64,000 nucleotides of DNA from NCBI GenBank assembly GCA_023700805.1, contig JAMPYF010000001.1, positions 186,001 to 250,000 of the forward strand, in the 5' to 3' direction. This document shows, piece after piece, positions 1-7,882 of this stretch; the stretch's first letter is position 1, and each line of letters opens with the position of its first letter. The stretch comes from Sulfuritalea sp. GTDB taxonomy: Bacteria > Pseudomonadota > Gammaproteobacteria > Burkholderiales > Rhodocyclaceae. The translations under genes and the position numbers were made by a program. The notes beneath the pieces are model-generated. The model worked only from the letters and a program-made list of their open reading frames with translations. It did no database searches and was not told where the DNA came from.

Positions 1-1568
1 CGCTGGGTCACGGCGAAGCCGCCGAACATGTTGACGGCGGTAAGCGCGATGCCGCCGACGGCCAGCCAGCGTATCCACTGGTCGGGCGGCAGGCCGCCGG
101 CCAAGGGTGGCGCGATCTGCACCAGGGCGCCGATGGCGATGATGCTGGAGATCGCGTTGGTCACGCTCATCAGCGGCGTGTGCAGCGCCGGCGTCACGTT
201 CCACACCACCATGTAGCCGACGAAGCAGGCCAGCACGAAGACCGTGAAATGGGCGAGGAAGGCGCCCGGCGCATTGGCGCCGACGAACCAGAACAGCGCG
301 GCGGCGACGCCGAACATGATGGCCAGCTTGTTGCCCGCCATCGGTTCGCTGGCGGCGCCGTGGCCGCCCTTCTTCGCCTGCACCACGGGTGCCGCCGGCT
401 TCGCCGGCGGGGCGGCGGCCGGCTTGGGCGCCGGAGGCGGCCAGGTGACCTCGCCGTTCTTGATCACGGTCAGGCCGCGGATGGCCTCGTCTTCCATGTT
501 GACGTCGAGGGTGCCGTCCTCTTTGACGCTTTGCGTCTTGCACAGCTCCTCGGCCAGGCGGAACAGGTTGGTCGCATACAGCGTCGACGATTGCTTGGAC
601 AGGCGCGAGGTCAGGTCGGTGTAGCCGACGATAGTCACGCCGTGCTTGACCACGGCCTTGCCGGGCTCGGTCAGTTCGCAGTTGCCGCCTCGCTCGGCCG
701 CCATGTCGACGATCACGCTGCCCGGGCGCATCGACTGCACCATCTCGGCGGTGATCAGCCGCGGCGCGGGCTTGCCGGGAATCAGCGCGGTGGTGATGAT
801 GATGTCCACCTCCCTCGCCTGCTTGGCGTACATCTCGCGCTGGGCCTGCTGGAAGCCCTCGCTCATGACTTTGGCGTAACCGCCGCCGCCGGAACCTTCC
901 TCCTCGTAATCGACCTTGACGAATTCGCCGCCCAGCGACACGACCTGGTCGGCCACTTCGGCACGCGTGTCGTTGGCGCGCACGATCGCGCCCAGGCCGG
1001 CGGCGGTGCCGATCGCCGCGAGGCCGGCGACGCCGGCGCCGGCGATGAAGACCTTGGCCGGCGGCACCTTGCCCGCGGCGGTGATCTGGCCGTTGAAGAA
1101 GCGGCCGAAGGCATTGGCAGCCTCGATCACGGCACGGTAGCCGGCGACGCCGGCCTGGGAAGTCAGCGCGTCCATCTTCTGGGCGCGGGAGAGCGTGCGC
1201 GGCAGCGAGTCGATGGCCAGCACGGTGGCCTTTTTGGCAGCGAGCTGCTGCATCAGTTCCGGGTTCTGCGCCGGCCAGACGAAGCCGATCAGGGCGCCGC
1301 CTTCGCGCATCAGGCCGACTTCCTCGGTCGTCGGCACGCCGACCTTGAACACGATGTCGGACGCGGCCCACAAGTTGGCGGCGCCCTCGATGACCTCGGC
1401 GCCGGCGGCGCGATAGGTATCGTCGCTGCAATTCGCCGCATCCCCAGCGCCGGATTCGACGGCGACCCTGAAGCCCAGCTTGATGAGTTTTTCGACGACT
1501 TCGGGTACCGTGGCCACGCGTTTTTCGCCAGCCAGCGTTTCCCGGGGAACTCCAATTGTTAGCGCCAT
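1..1568 (-). CDS. pntA: NAD(P) transhydrogenase subunit alpha (3' end cut by window edge)
   Basis: Proton-translocating transhydrogenase subunit that binds NAD(H) and couples hydride transfer between NAD(H) and NADP(H) to proton movement across the inner membrane. The visible 522 codons begin MALTIGVPRETLAGEKR, typical of PntA. A glycine-rich nucleotide-binding stretch (GAGVAGLAAIG) lies near residues 175-187. A Pro/Ala-rich linker near residues 375-395 is followed by hydrophobic membrane segments, so alpha1 and alpha2 are fused as in E. coli PntA (about 510 aa). The last visible residues, FGGFAVTQR, sit just before the family's usual C-terminus, so only a few residues should be missing. A GGGAG ribosome-binding site precedes the ATG at 1568. 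pntB would be expected just outside the window. Confidence 0.95.
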   Translation of the reverse strand, partial: MALTIGVPRETLAGEKRVATVPEVVEKLIKLGFRVAVESGAGDAANCSDDTYRAAGAEVIEGAANLWAASDIVFKVGVPTTEEVGLMREGGALIGFVWPAQNPELMQQLAAKKATVLAIDSLPRTLSRAQKMDALTSQAGVAGYRAVIEAANAFGRFFNGQITAAGKVPPAKVFIAGAGVAGLAAIGTAAGLGAIVRANDTRAEVADQVVSLGGEFVKVDYEEEGSGGGGYAKVMSEGFQQAQREMYAKQAREVDIIITTALIPGKPAPRLITAEMVQSMRPGSVIVDMAAERGGNCELTEPGKAVVKHGVTIVGYTDLTSRLSKQSSTLYATNLFRLAEELCKTQSVKEDGTLDVNMEDEAIRGLTVIKNGEVTWPPPAPKPAAAPPAKPAAPVVQAKKGGHGAASEPMAGNKLAIMFGVAAALFWFVGANAPGAFLAHFTVFVLACFVGYMVVWNVTPALHTPLMSVTNAISSIIAIGALVQIAPPLAGGLPPDQWIRWLAVGGIALTAVNMFGGFAVTQ

Positions 1569-1703
1569 GATTCTCCCATTTGCATGTCCATTGATGGCCC
1601 GCTCGACGAACGCCTGTTGTTGTCGTTTTCGTCCCAGCCTTGTGCGCGTTTGCCAACCCAGAGGGCGCGCCGCCGGTATGATACGCCTTCCTTATTAGTC
1701 CAT

Positions 1704-1717
1704 TTGATCGATATCAA
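1704..1717. promoter_or_regulatory. FNR/ANR-type consensus site
   Basis: TTGAT-CGAT-ATCAA, an exact match to the TTGAT-N4-ATCAA consensus of the oxygen-responsive CRP/FNR family. It lies between divergent pntA and corA, 20 bases from the corA ATG and about 135 bases from the pntA ATG. The position would fit repression of corA or activation of a pntA promoter with a longer leader. Which gene is the target is inference. Confidence 0.55.
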
Positions 1718-1737
1718 TCGTCTTTCGATCGCCCGAC

Positions 1738-2838
1738 ATGACCAGTTCAAAACCCGGCCGCCATCGCGCCCACGGCGCCAAACGCCTCTCGCCAGCCGCC
1801 AAGGTCGGCCTGGCGCCGGGCGCGCTGATCCACCTCGGCGAGCGCAAGACCGAGCAGGCCGCGATCTCGCTGATCGAGTACGGCGATGCCGACTTGACCG
1901 AGCGCCAATTCAGCTCGCTGGCCGAGGCCCATACCTACCAGCCGAAGCTGCCGGTGCTCTGGCTCAACGTCCATGGCCTGCACGAACCCGAGGTGATGGC
2001 CGAGATCGGTCGCCGCTTCAAGCTGCACCCGCTGGTTCTCGAAGACATCCTCAACACCAACCAGCGGCCCAAGGTCGACGACTACGGCGACTATCTGTTC
2101 ATCGTCGCCCGCTTCTTCGAAATCGACAGCCAGAGCCAACAGATCGGCTCCGACCAGGTCAGCCTGATCCTCGGCCCGAATTTCGTGCTGACCTTCCAGG
2201 AGCGACCCAGCGGCCGCTTCGATCCCGTGCGCGAGCGCCTGCGCCAGGATCGCGGCCAGATCCGCAAGCTGGGCGCCGACTACCTCGCCTATTCGCTGCT
2301 CGACGCCGTGGTCGACCGCTATTTCACTATCCTCGAAAACATCGGCGAACGCACCGAGGAACTCGAAGACATGATGCTCGACCGGCCGCGGCCGGGTGCG
2401 CTGCAGCTCGTGCATCAATTGAAGCGCGAGACTCTGGGCCTGCGCCGCTCGATCTGGCCGCTGCGCGAGGTGATCAACACCCTGACCCGCGCCGACGAGC
2501 GCTTCTTCCGTCCCGAAACCCGCCCCTACCTGCGCGACGTGTACGACCACACGGTGCATGCGATCGAATCCCTCGAAGCCAATCGCGACATGATCGCCGG
2601 CATGCTCGACATCTACCTGTCGGCGATCAGCAACCGCGTCAACCAGGAAGTCCGCGCGTTGACCGTGGTCGCCATCATCTTCATGCCGGCGACACTGATC
2701 TCGGGCATCTTCGGCATGAACTTCAAGACCATGCCGCTGCTCGACTGGCCCGCCGGTTTCCTGATCGCGATCGGCCTGATGGCAACCGTCGCCACCACGC
2801 TCTCGATCGTCTTCTGGCGCCGCCGCTGGCTAGCGTGA
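1738..2838 (+). CDS. corA: CorA-family magnesium/cobalt transporter
   Basis: Inner-membrane divalent-cation channel of the CorA superfamily. The 366-aa protein has the expected cytoplasmic alpha/beta plus long-helix part (about residues 20-300) and two C-terminal membrane helices. The GMN signature is at residues 326-328, followed by FKTMPLLDWPAGF and a positively charged tail (FWRRRWLA). These features match zinc/magnesium CorA-like proteins. No clear Shine-Dalgarno sequence precedes the ATG at 1738, so a slightly different start is possible. Its 3' end overlaps the convergent membrane-protein gene by 9 bp. Confidence 0.92.
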   Translation: MTSSKPGRHRAHGAKRLSPAAKVGLAPGALIHLGERKTEQAAISLIEYGDADLTERQFSSLAEAHTYQPKLPVLWLNVHGLHEPEVMAEIGRRFKLHPLVLEDILNTNQRPKVDDYGDYLFIVARFFEIDSQSQQIGSDQVSLILGPNFVLTFQERPSGRFDPVRERLRQDRGQIRKLGADYLAYSLLDAVVDRYFTILENIGERTEELEDMMLDRPRPGALQLVHQLKRETLGLRRSIWPLREVINTLTRADERFFRPETRPYLRDVYDHTVHAIESLEANRDMIAGMLDIYLSAISNRVNQEVRALTVVAIIFMPATLISGIFGMNFKTMPLLDWPAGFLIAIGLMATVATTLSIVFWRRRWLA

Positions 2839-3756
2839 CGCCGGCGCCGGCCAGTCGCGGCACAGCAGCGCCCAGCGCTCGGTGCCGTATTCGCCGCTCT
2901 TGCAGGCCGTCTCGGCGATGCGCCCGCGCGCCTGCCACAGCGCCATGATCGCCGGCGTGCGCCGCGACTCCGAGATCAGCAGCAAGCCCGTGCCGCCGCG
3001 CCGGCCGAGGATGTCCGAGCCGCCGGCGTCCTTGCCGAACTTGCCGGCCGGCACGCCTTCGAACGCCTCGAACCAGGCCTTGACGGCCGGCCAGTGCTCG
3101 TGCGCGAAGGCGATGCGGATATGGCGCAGGCCCTCGGCGCCGAAGAATAAAGTGATCGCCTGCGAGGGAATGCCGTCGATGTTGTTGGCCAGCGTCCAGC
3201 AGACCTGCGTGTCGCTGGCCTCGACCTGCTCGTTGCGGCCGAGGTCGCCATAGCAGCGCATGCGGAAGCCGGCCGCGGCCAGACGCTGGCGGATGTCCGC
3301 CATGGCCATGCCGCCGGCGAAATCCTCGAGGCGGTATTTCCACGCCGGCGCCGCCTGGCGCTCCGCCTCGTCCTCGGCCAGCCAGCGATCCGACTGGTGG
3401 CCGCGGGCCCACCAGACCGCCCACAGGCCGACCAGCAGCAGCACGCCGATGCGCACCGGCAGCCAGTTGCGCACCAGCGGCGGCTCGCACCGTAGCGCCA
3501 GCGCCAACTCTTGCGGGGCCGCCGCAGCCGTGTCGCGCGCGGCGAACATCAAGGCGCCGATCACGGCAATGACGATGCCGGCGCTGGCCGTCACCGCCGC
3601 TGAGAACAGCGTCGGCCACCACACCGCCGGCAGCGCGGCCAGCGCCGCCAGCGCGCCGCCGAGCACGAAGAATCCGCCCAGCAGCGCCAGGCCGCTGACC
3701 GGCCGGGCCTTCGCGGCGCCCGCCGCGAGCGGGACGTGGTTGGGGGTGTGGGCCAA
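2830..3756 (-). CDS. hypothetical membrane protein
   Basis: 308 residues from a TTG start, a weak start choice because no good ribosome-binding site is visible. Two hydrophobic segments near residues 22-46 and 50-72 and a third near 102-117 precede a soluble C-terminal domain of about 180 residues. That domain has several cysteines and an AFEGVPAGKFGKDAGG stretch. I do not recognise the family. The gene is 49 bp downstream of the acyl-CoA ligase on the same strand, so it may be cotranscribed with it. It overlaps the end of corA tail to tail and contains one copy of the dispersed short repeat (3494-3514). Confidence 0.6.
   Translation of the reverse strand: MAHTPNHVPLAAGAAKARPVSGLALLGGFFVLGGALAALAALPAVWWPTLFSAAVTASAGIVIAVIGALMFAARDTAAAAPQELALALRCEPPLVRNWLPVRIGVLLLVGLWAVWWARGHQSDRWLAEDEAERQAAPAWKYRLEDFAGGMAMADIRQRLAAAGFRMRCYGDLGRNEQVEASDTQVCWTLANNIDGIPSQAITLFFGAEGLRHIRIAFAHEHWPAVKAWFEAFEGVPAGKFGKDAGGSDILGRRGGTGLLLISESRRTPAIMALWQARGRIAETACKSGEYGTERWALLCRDWPAPASR
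3494..3514 (+). repeat. dispersed 21-bp repeat, copy 1
   Basis: Matches 19 of 21 positions of the window consensus GTCGCCAGCGCCAACTCTTG plus C. It lies inside the hypothetical membrane protein gene, where the minus strand reads QELALAL. Confidence 0.7.
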
Positions 3757-3805
3757 GGCTTCGGAAAAACTGCAGCGCCTGCCGGCACGCGCGAACCTGG
3801 CGCGC

Positions 3806-5470
3806 CTACCGCCCGCGCAACAGGCGGCGCTGCACCTTGCCGGTGGTGGTCATCGGCAGGGCGTCGATGAACTCGATGATCTTGGGATATTCGTAGGGCG
3901 CGAGATACTGGCGCACGTGCTGCTGCAGCGAGGCTTCGAGTTCGGCCGAGGGCTTTTCACCGGCGGCGAGCACGATGAAGGCCTTGACCACGGTGCCGCG
4001 CGTCTCGTCGGGCGCGCCGATCACGGCGGCATTGGCCACGGCCGCATGCTTGACCAGGCAGTTCTCGATCTCGCCCGGGCCGATGCGGTAGCCGGCGCTC
4101 TTGAACATGTCGTCGCTGCGGCCCTGGTACCAGAGCACGCCGTCCTCGTCCTGCTTGGCCAGGTCGCCGGTGCGGCCCCAGGCCTGCGGATCATCGATGC
4201 CGCCGCCGAAGAATTTTTCCGCCGTGGCCTGCGGATTGTTCCAGTAGCCGAGCATGAACACCGGGTCCATCTCGCCGTTGCAGCTTCGCTGCACGCAGAC
4301 CTCGCCGAGTTCGCCGGGCGCCGCCGGATTGCCTTCGTCGTCGAGCACCGCGAGCTGGTGCCCGGGATAGCCGCGGCCCATGGCGCCGGGCTTGGGTGGC
4401 GTCACCGCGGCGCAGTTGCCGACGATGTAGTTGATCTCGGTCTGGCCGTACATTTCGTTGACCGTTACGCCCAGCGCCTGCTGCGCCCAGCCGCAGACCG
4501 CCTCGCCGACGGTCTCGCCGGCGCTCATGATGCTGCGCAGGGCCAGGTCGTATTTCTCCTGCGGCCTGGGCACTGCCTTCATCATCATCTTCAGCGCCGT
4601 GGGGAAGAGGAAGGCATTGCGTATGCCGTACTTTTCCATGAGCCAGAAGGCCTTCTCGGGATCGAAGCGGCCGCGGTAGCCGAGCAGCGGCTGGCCGAAA
4701 TTCCAGCTCGGCAGGAGCGCGTCGAACAGGCCGCCGGTCCACGCCCAGTCGGCTGGCGACCAGAACATGTCGCCGCGCTGCGGATAGAAATCGTGCGAGC
4801 AGACGAAGCCCGGGAGGTTGCCGATCAGGCTGCGCTGGGCGATCAGGGCGCCCTTGGGATTGCCCGTGGTGCCGCTGGTGTAGATGATCATCGCCGGATC
4901 GTCGGCCGCGGTGTCGCGCGGCGTGTAGCGCGAGGAGGCCAGGGGCAGCAGGGTGCTCCACTCGCGCACCCAGGATTCGCGCGCGCCGCCGACGCCGATC
5001 ACGTGCTTGAGGTCGGGCAGCTTGTCGCGCACGGCGCCGAGCTTTTCCAGGCCGCCCTCGTCGATGATCGCCACGCGCACGCCGGCATGCGAGAGGCGGA
5101 ATTCGAGCGCGTCGGCGCCGAACAGGTGCGAGACCGGCACGGCAATCGCGCCCATCTGGTAGCAGGCCATGTGGGCGATGCCGGTTTCGGGCCGCTGCGG
5201 CAGGATGATGGCGACGCGGTCGCCGGCCATGACGCCCATCGCGCCGAGTACGTTGCACAGGCGGTTGGCGGCCTGCTGCACGTCCCAGAAGCTCCAGGCG
5301 GAGGTCATGCCCGCCTCGTCCTCGTAATACAAAGCGAAGCGCGTGCGGTCCTCCGCCCAGCGGCCGCAACAGGCCTGGGCGATGTTGTAACGCGCCGGCA
5401 CGTTCCAGCGGAAGGAAGCGCGCAGGGTCTGCCAGTCGCGCGCCTTGGCGTCCAGGCCGATCCCGCTCAT
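3806..5470 (-). CDS. AMP-dependent acyl-CoA synthetase/ligase
   Basis: ANL-superfamily enzyme that activates a carboxylic acid as an acyl-adenylate and then transfers it to CoA. The 554-aa protein starting MSGIGLDAKARDW has the P-loop-like motif YTSGTTGNPKG near residues 195-206. It also has YGQTE (adenylate binding), GRSDDMFKSAGYRIGPGEIE (hinge and CoA region) and the C-terminal catalytic lysine motif TTTGKVQRR. The length and the SAGETVGEAV segment resemble acetyl/propionyl or medium-chain acyl-CoA synthetases; the substrate cannot be read from sequence. It lies 112 bp downstream of glcF in the same direction, separated by a GC-rich hairpin. A link to glycolate metabolism is possible but unproven. 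Confidence 0.88.
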   Translation of the reverse strand: MSGIGLDAKARDWQTLRASFRWNVPARYNIAQACCGRWAEDRTRFALYYEDEAGMTSAWSFWDVQQAANRLCNVLGAMGVMAGDRVAIILPQRPETGIAHMACYQMGAIAVPVSHLFGADALEFRLSHAGVRVAIIDEGGLEKLGAVRDKLPDLKHVIGVGGARESWVREWSTLLPLASSRYTPRDTAADDPAMIIYTSGTTGNPKGALIAQRSLIGNLPGFVCSHDFYPQRGDMFWSPADWAWTGGLFDALLPSWNFGQPLLGYRGRFDPEKAFWLMEKYGIRNAFLFPTALKMMMKAVPRPQEKYDLALRSIMSAGETVGEAVCGWAQQALGVTVNEMYGQTEINYIVGNCAAVTPPKPGAMGRGYPGHQLAVLDDEGNPAAPGELGEVCVQRSCNGEMDPVFMLGYWNNPQATAEKFFGGGIDDPQAWGRTGDLAKQDEDGVLWYQGRSDDMFKSAGYRIGPGEIENCLVKHAAVANAAVIGAPDETRGTVVKAFIVLAAGEKPSAELEASLQQHVRQYLAPYEYPKIIEFIDALPMTTTGKVQRRLLRGR

Positions 5471-5489
5471 GAGACTGCCCTCCCCCCAG

Positions 5490-5510
5490 CCCCCTGCCCA
5501 AGGCAGGGGG
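5490..5510. repeat. GC-rich perfect hairpin between glcF and the ligase gene
   Basis: A 9-bp perfect stem (CCCCCTGCC / GGCAGGGGG) with a 3-base loop. It lies in the 112-bp gap of an otherwise tight minus-strand operon and has no following T-run. It resembles the CCCCAGCCCC(N)CTGCC palindromic units scattered in many proteobacterial genomes. It may protect the glc mRNA 3' end or attenuate read-through into the ligase gene. Confidence 0.5.
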
Positions 5511-5582
5511 TGACGGTGGTTCGCCGCTGCGCGGCTCCGTAGGTTGGCTGCGACATCCTTGGGGCGGCCCGGCTGATGTCGC

Positions 5583-6824
5583 TCATGACGACAAACGCTC
5601 GTCGAGCAATTCGATCCAGTGCCTGACCGGCAGCGTCGTCGCGCCCTGCAAATGCCCCATGCAGCCGACATTGGCGCTGGCGATCGCGGCCGGACCGCCC
5701 GCGGTCAGCGCGGCGATCTTGTTGGCCTGTAGACGCCTGGAGAGTTCCGGCTGCAGCACCGAGTAGGTGCCCGCCGAACCGCAGCACAGGTGCGAATCGG
5801 CCACCGCGGTCAGCGTGTAGCCGGCCGCCGTCAGCAGGGATTCGACGGTGCCGCGGATCTTGAGCCCGTGCTGCAGGCTGCAGGGGTTCTGGAAGGCCAG
5901 CAGGCGTTCGCTCTCGGGCAGGGGGCGGCAGGCCTGCAGCAGCGGCGTCAGCGCGGCGACTTCGGCTGCGACGACCTCGCTGATGTCGCGCGTCGCCAGC
6001 ACCACGCGCGCCGCCTTGACCGCGTAATCGGGATCGTCCTGCAGCAGATGGGCATATTCGAGCACATGCGAGCCGCAACCCGAGGCGGTCATCACCAGGC
6101 CTTCGGCGCCGGCTTCGAGCAGCGGCCACCAGGCGTCGATGTTGCGCCGGGCGTCGTCGCGCGCGCCTTCGGCTTCGTTCAGATGCAGGCGCACCGCGCC
6201 GCAGCAGCCGGCGCCCTTCGCCTCGACCATCTGGATGCCGAGGCGGTCGAGCACGCGCCGCGCCGCGCCGTTCACATTCGGATACATCGAGGGCTGCACA
6301 CAGCCGGCCAGCGCGATGAATTGCCGCGCATGGCTGCGCCGCGGCGTCGGGCCGGCCGCGGACAGCGGCGGCACCTTGGCGCGCAGCGCGCCCGGCAGCA
6401 GCATGCGCACCGACTGGCCGAGCTTCATCGCGGCGCCGAACACTGTCGAACGCGGCAGCAGCTTCTTCAGCGTCCCGCGCATGAAGGCATCGCTGCCCGT
6501 GCGCGGCACCATGCGCTCGACCACTTCGCGGCCGATGTCGAGCAGGCGCGAGTAATGCACGCCCGAGGGACAGGTGGTTTCGCAGGAGCGGCAGGAGAGG
6601 CAGCGATCGAGATGCAGGCGGGTCTTTTCGGTCGGCGTGGCGCCTTCCAGCACCTGCTTGATCAGGTAGATGCGCCCGCGCGGACCGTCGAGCTCGTCGC
6701 CCAGCAGTTGATAGGTCGGACAGGTCGCGGTGCAGAAGCCGCAATGCACGCAGCGCCGCAGGATTTCCTCGGCCTCGCGGCCGGCGGTGGTATGACGTAT
6801 GAAATCGGCGAGATGGGTTTCCAT
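5583..6824 (-). CDS. glcF: glycolate oxidase iron-sulfur subunit GlcF
   Basis: Electron-transfer subunit of the membrane-associated glycolate dehydrogenase GlcDEF, which oxidises glycolate to glyoxylate. The 413-aa protein (E. coli GlcF is about 407) has two 4Fe-4S ferredoxin motifs, C25-x2-C28-x2-C31-x3-C35 and C75-x2-C78-x2-C81-x3-C85. Two CCG-type cysteine motifs follow (GCCGAVRLH and LCCGSAGTYS). I chose the ATG at 6824 because METHLADFIRHT matches the family start and it overlaps the glcE stop by one base (TGATG), implying translational coupling. Confidence 0.95.
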   Translation of the reverse strand: METHLADFIRHTTAGREAEEILRRCVHCGFCTATCPTYQLLGDELDGPRGRIYLIKQVLEGATPTEKTRLHLDRCLSCRSCETTCPSGVHYSRLLDIGREVVERMVPRTGSDAFMRGTLKKLLPRSTVFGAAMKLGQSVRMLLPGALRAKVPPLSAAGPTPRRSHARQFIALAGCVQPSMYPNVNGAARRVLDRLGIQMVEAKGAGCCGAVRLHLNEAEGARDDARRNIDAWWPLLEAGAEGLVMTASGCGSHVLEYAHLLQDDPDYAVKAARVVLATRDISEVVAAEVAALTPLLQACRPLPESERLLAFQNPCSLQHGLKIRGTVESLLTAAGYTLTAVADSHLCCGSAGTYSVLQPELSRRLQANKIAALTAGGPAAIASANVGCMGHLQGATTLPVRHWIELLDERLSS

Positions 6825-7882
6825 CAGAACTCCGGGTAGAGGCGGCCGGGATTGAACACGCCGTAAGGATCGAAGCTCTGCTTGAGCCGGCGATGCACTT
6901 CCATCAGCGCCGGCTGCAGCGGCGTGAACACCCCGCCGGCCCGCTGTTCCCCGTGGCCGCCGCGGAACAGCGTCGCGTGTCCGCCGGCCCGGGCGGCGAT
7001 TTCGCGCAGTTGCGCGGCATCGGCGTCGGCACGCAGCCAGCGCTGCGCCCCGCCCCACTCCAGCAGTTGCTCGCCGGGCAGATCCAGCGGCGGGGCGACG
7101 GACGGCACGGACAAGCGCCATAGCGGGGCGTCACCGGCGAAAAACTCGGCGCTCTGCTCGCGCAGCCCCTGCCAGAACTCGGCCGCTGCCGTCTGCGCGA
7201 GCGGCTCGCCGCCGAGCTTGCGGCAGGCGGAGGCGACCGCCGCCTGCGCGCCGGACAAATGCAGCGTGAGCACGCCGTCCTGCCAGCTGCCCGCCGCCAG
7301 CGGCAAGGGCTGGCCGGCCCAGCGGTTCATCGCATCCAGCGCCTGGGCCTGCGGCATTTCGAAACGCAGGGTGGCGTCGCCCACCGGCAGCGGCATCACC
7401 TTCAGCGACACTTCAAGGATCAGGCCCAGGGTGCCGAGGCTGCCGGTCATCAGGCGCGAGACATCGAAGCCCGCCACGTTCTTGATCACCTCGCCGCCGA
7501 ACTTGAGCACGCGGCCCTCGCCGTCCATGATCTTCACGCCGAGCACGAAATCGCGCAGGCTGCCGGCCATTGCCCGCCGCGGGCCGGAAAGCCCGGCGGC
7601 GACGGCGCCGCCGACGGTTGCAGCACCGAAGCCGGGCGGCTCGCAGGCGAGAAACTGGCGCCGTGCCGCCAGCGCCAACTCCAGCTCCGCCAGCGGCGTG
7701 CCGCAGCGCGCGGTGACCACCAGTTCGGTCGGCTCGTAGCTGACGATGCCGCTGTAGGCGCCGGTCTGTAACACCTCGCCGGCCAGCGGCCCGCCATAGA
7801 AGTCCTTGCTGCCGCCGCCCCTGAGGCGCAGCGGCTTGCGTTCGAGGATGCGCGAGCGGAATTCTTCGACGATTTCCTCCAT
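6824..7882 (-). CDS. glcE: glycolate oxidase FAD-binding subunit GlcE
   Basis: 352-aa FAD-linked subunit of glycolate dehydrogenase. It begins MEEIVEEFRSRIL and carries the FAD_binding_4 fold: LRLRGGGSKDFYGG near the N-terminus, then PPGFGAATVGGAVAAG and GEVIKNVAGFDVSRL. It ends with YGVFNPGRLYPEF, the typical GlcD/GlcE C-terminal signature. It overlaps glcD by one base upstream and glcF by one base downstream. One copy of the dispersed short repeat falls inside it (7665-7685). Confidence 0.94.
   Translation of the reverse strand: MEEIVEEFRSRILERKPLRLRGGGSKDFYGGPLAGEVLQTGAYSGIVSYEPTELVVTARCGTPLAELELALAARRQFLACEPPGFGAATVGGAVAAGLSGPRRAMAGSLRDFVLGVKIMDGEGRVLKFGGEVIKNVAGFDVSRLMTGSLGTLGLILEVSLKVMPLPVGDATLRFEMPQAQALDAMNRWAGQPLPLAAGSWQDGVLTLHLSGAQAAVASACRKLGGEPLAQTAAAEFWQGLREQSAEFFAGDAPLWRLSVPSVAPPLDLPGEQLLEWGGAQRWLRADADAAQLREIAARAGGHATLFRGGHGEQRAGGVFTPLQPALMEVHRRLKQSFDPYGVFNPGRLYPEF
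7665..7685 (+). repeat. dispersed 21-bp repeat, copy inside glcE
   Basis: Matches about 18 of 21 positions of the consensus. The minus-strand frame reads ELALAA, which could be ordinary GlcE sequence, so this copy is the one most likely to be fortuitous. Confidence 0.4.

Noticed and set aside
180..1562. Long plus-strand open frame opposite pntA
   Set aside because: It is a GC-rich antisense shadow: the His/Arg/Gly-rich composition is not protein-like, and the opposite strand gives a complete PntA sequence.
3260..5542. 760-codon plus-strand open frame opposite the acyl-CoA ligase
   Set aside because: Opposite strand has all ANL-family motifs; this frame has biased composition and no recognisable domain.
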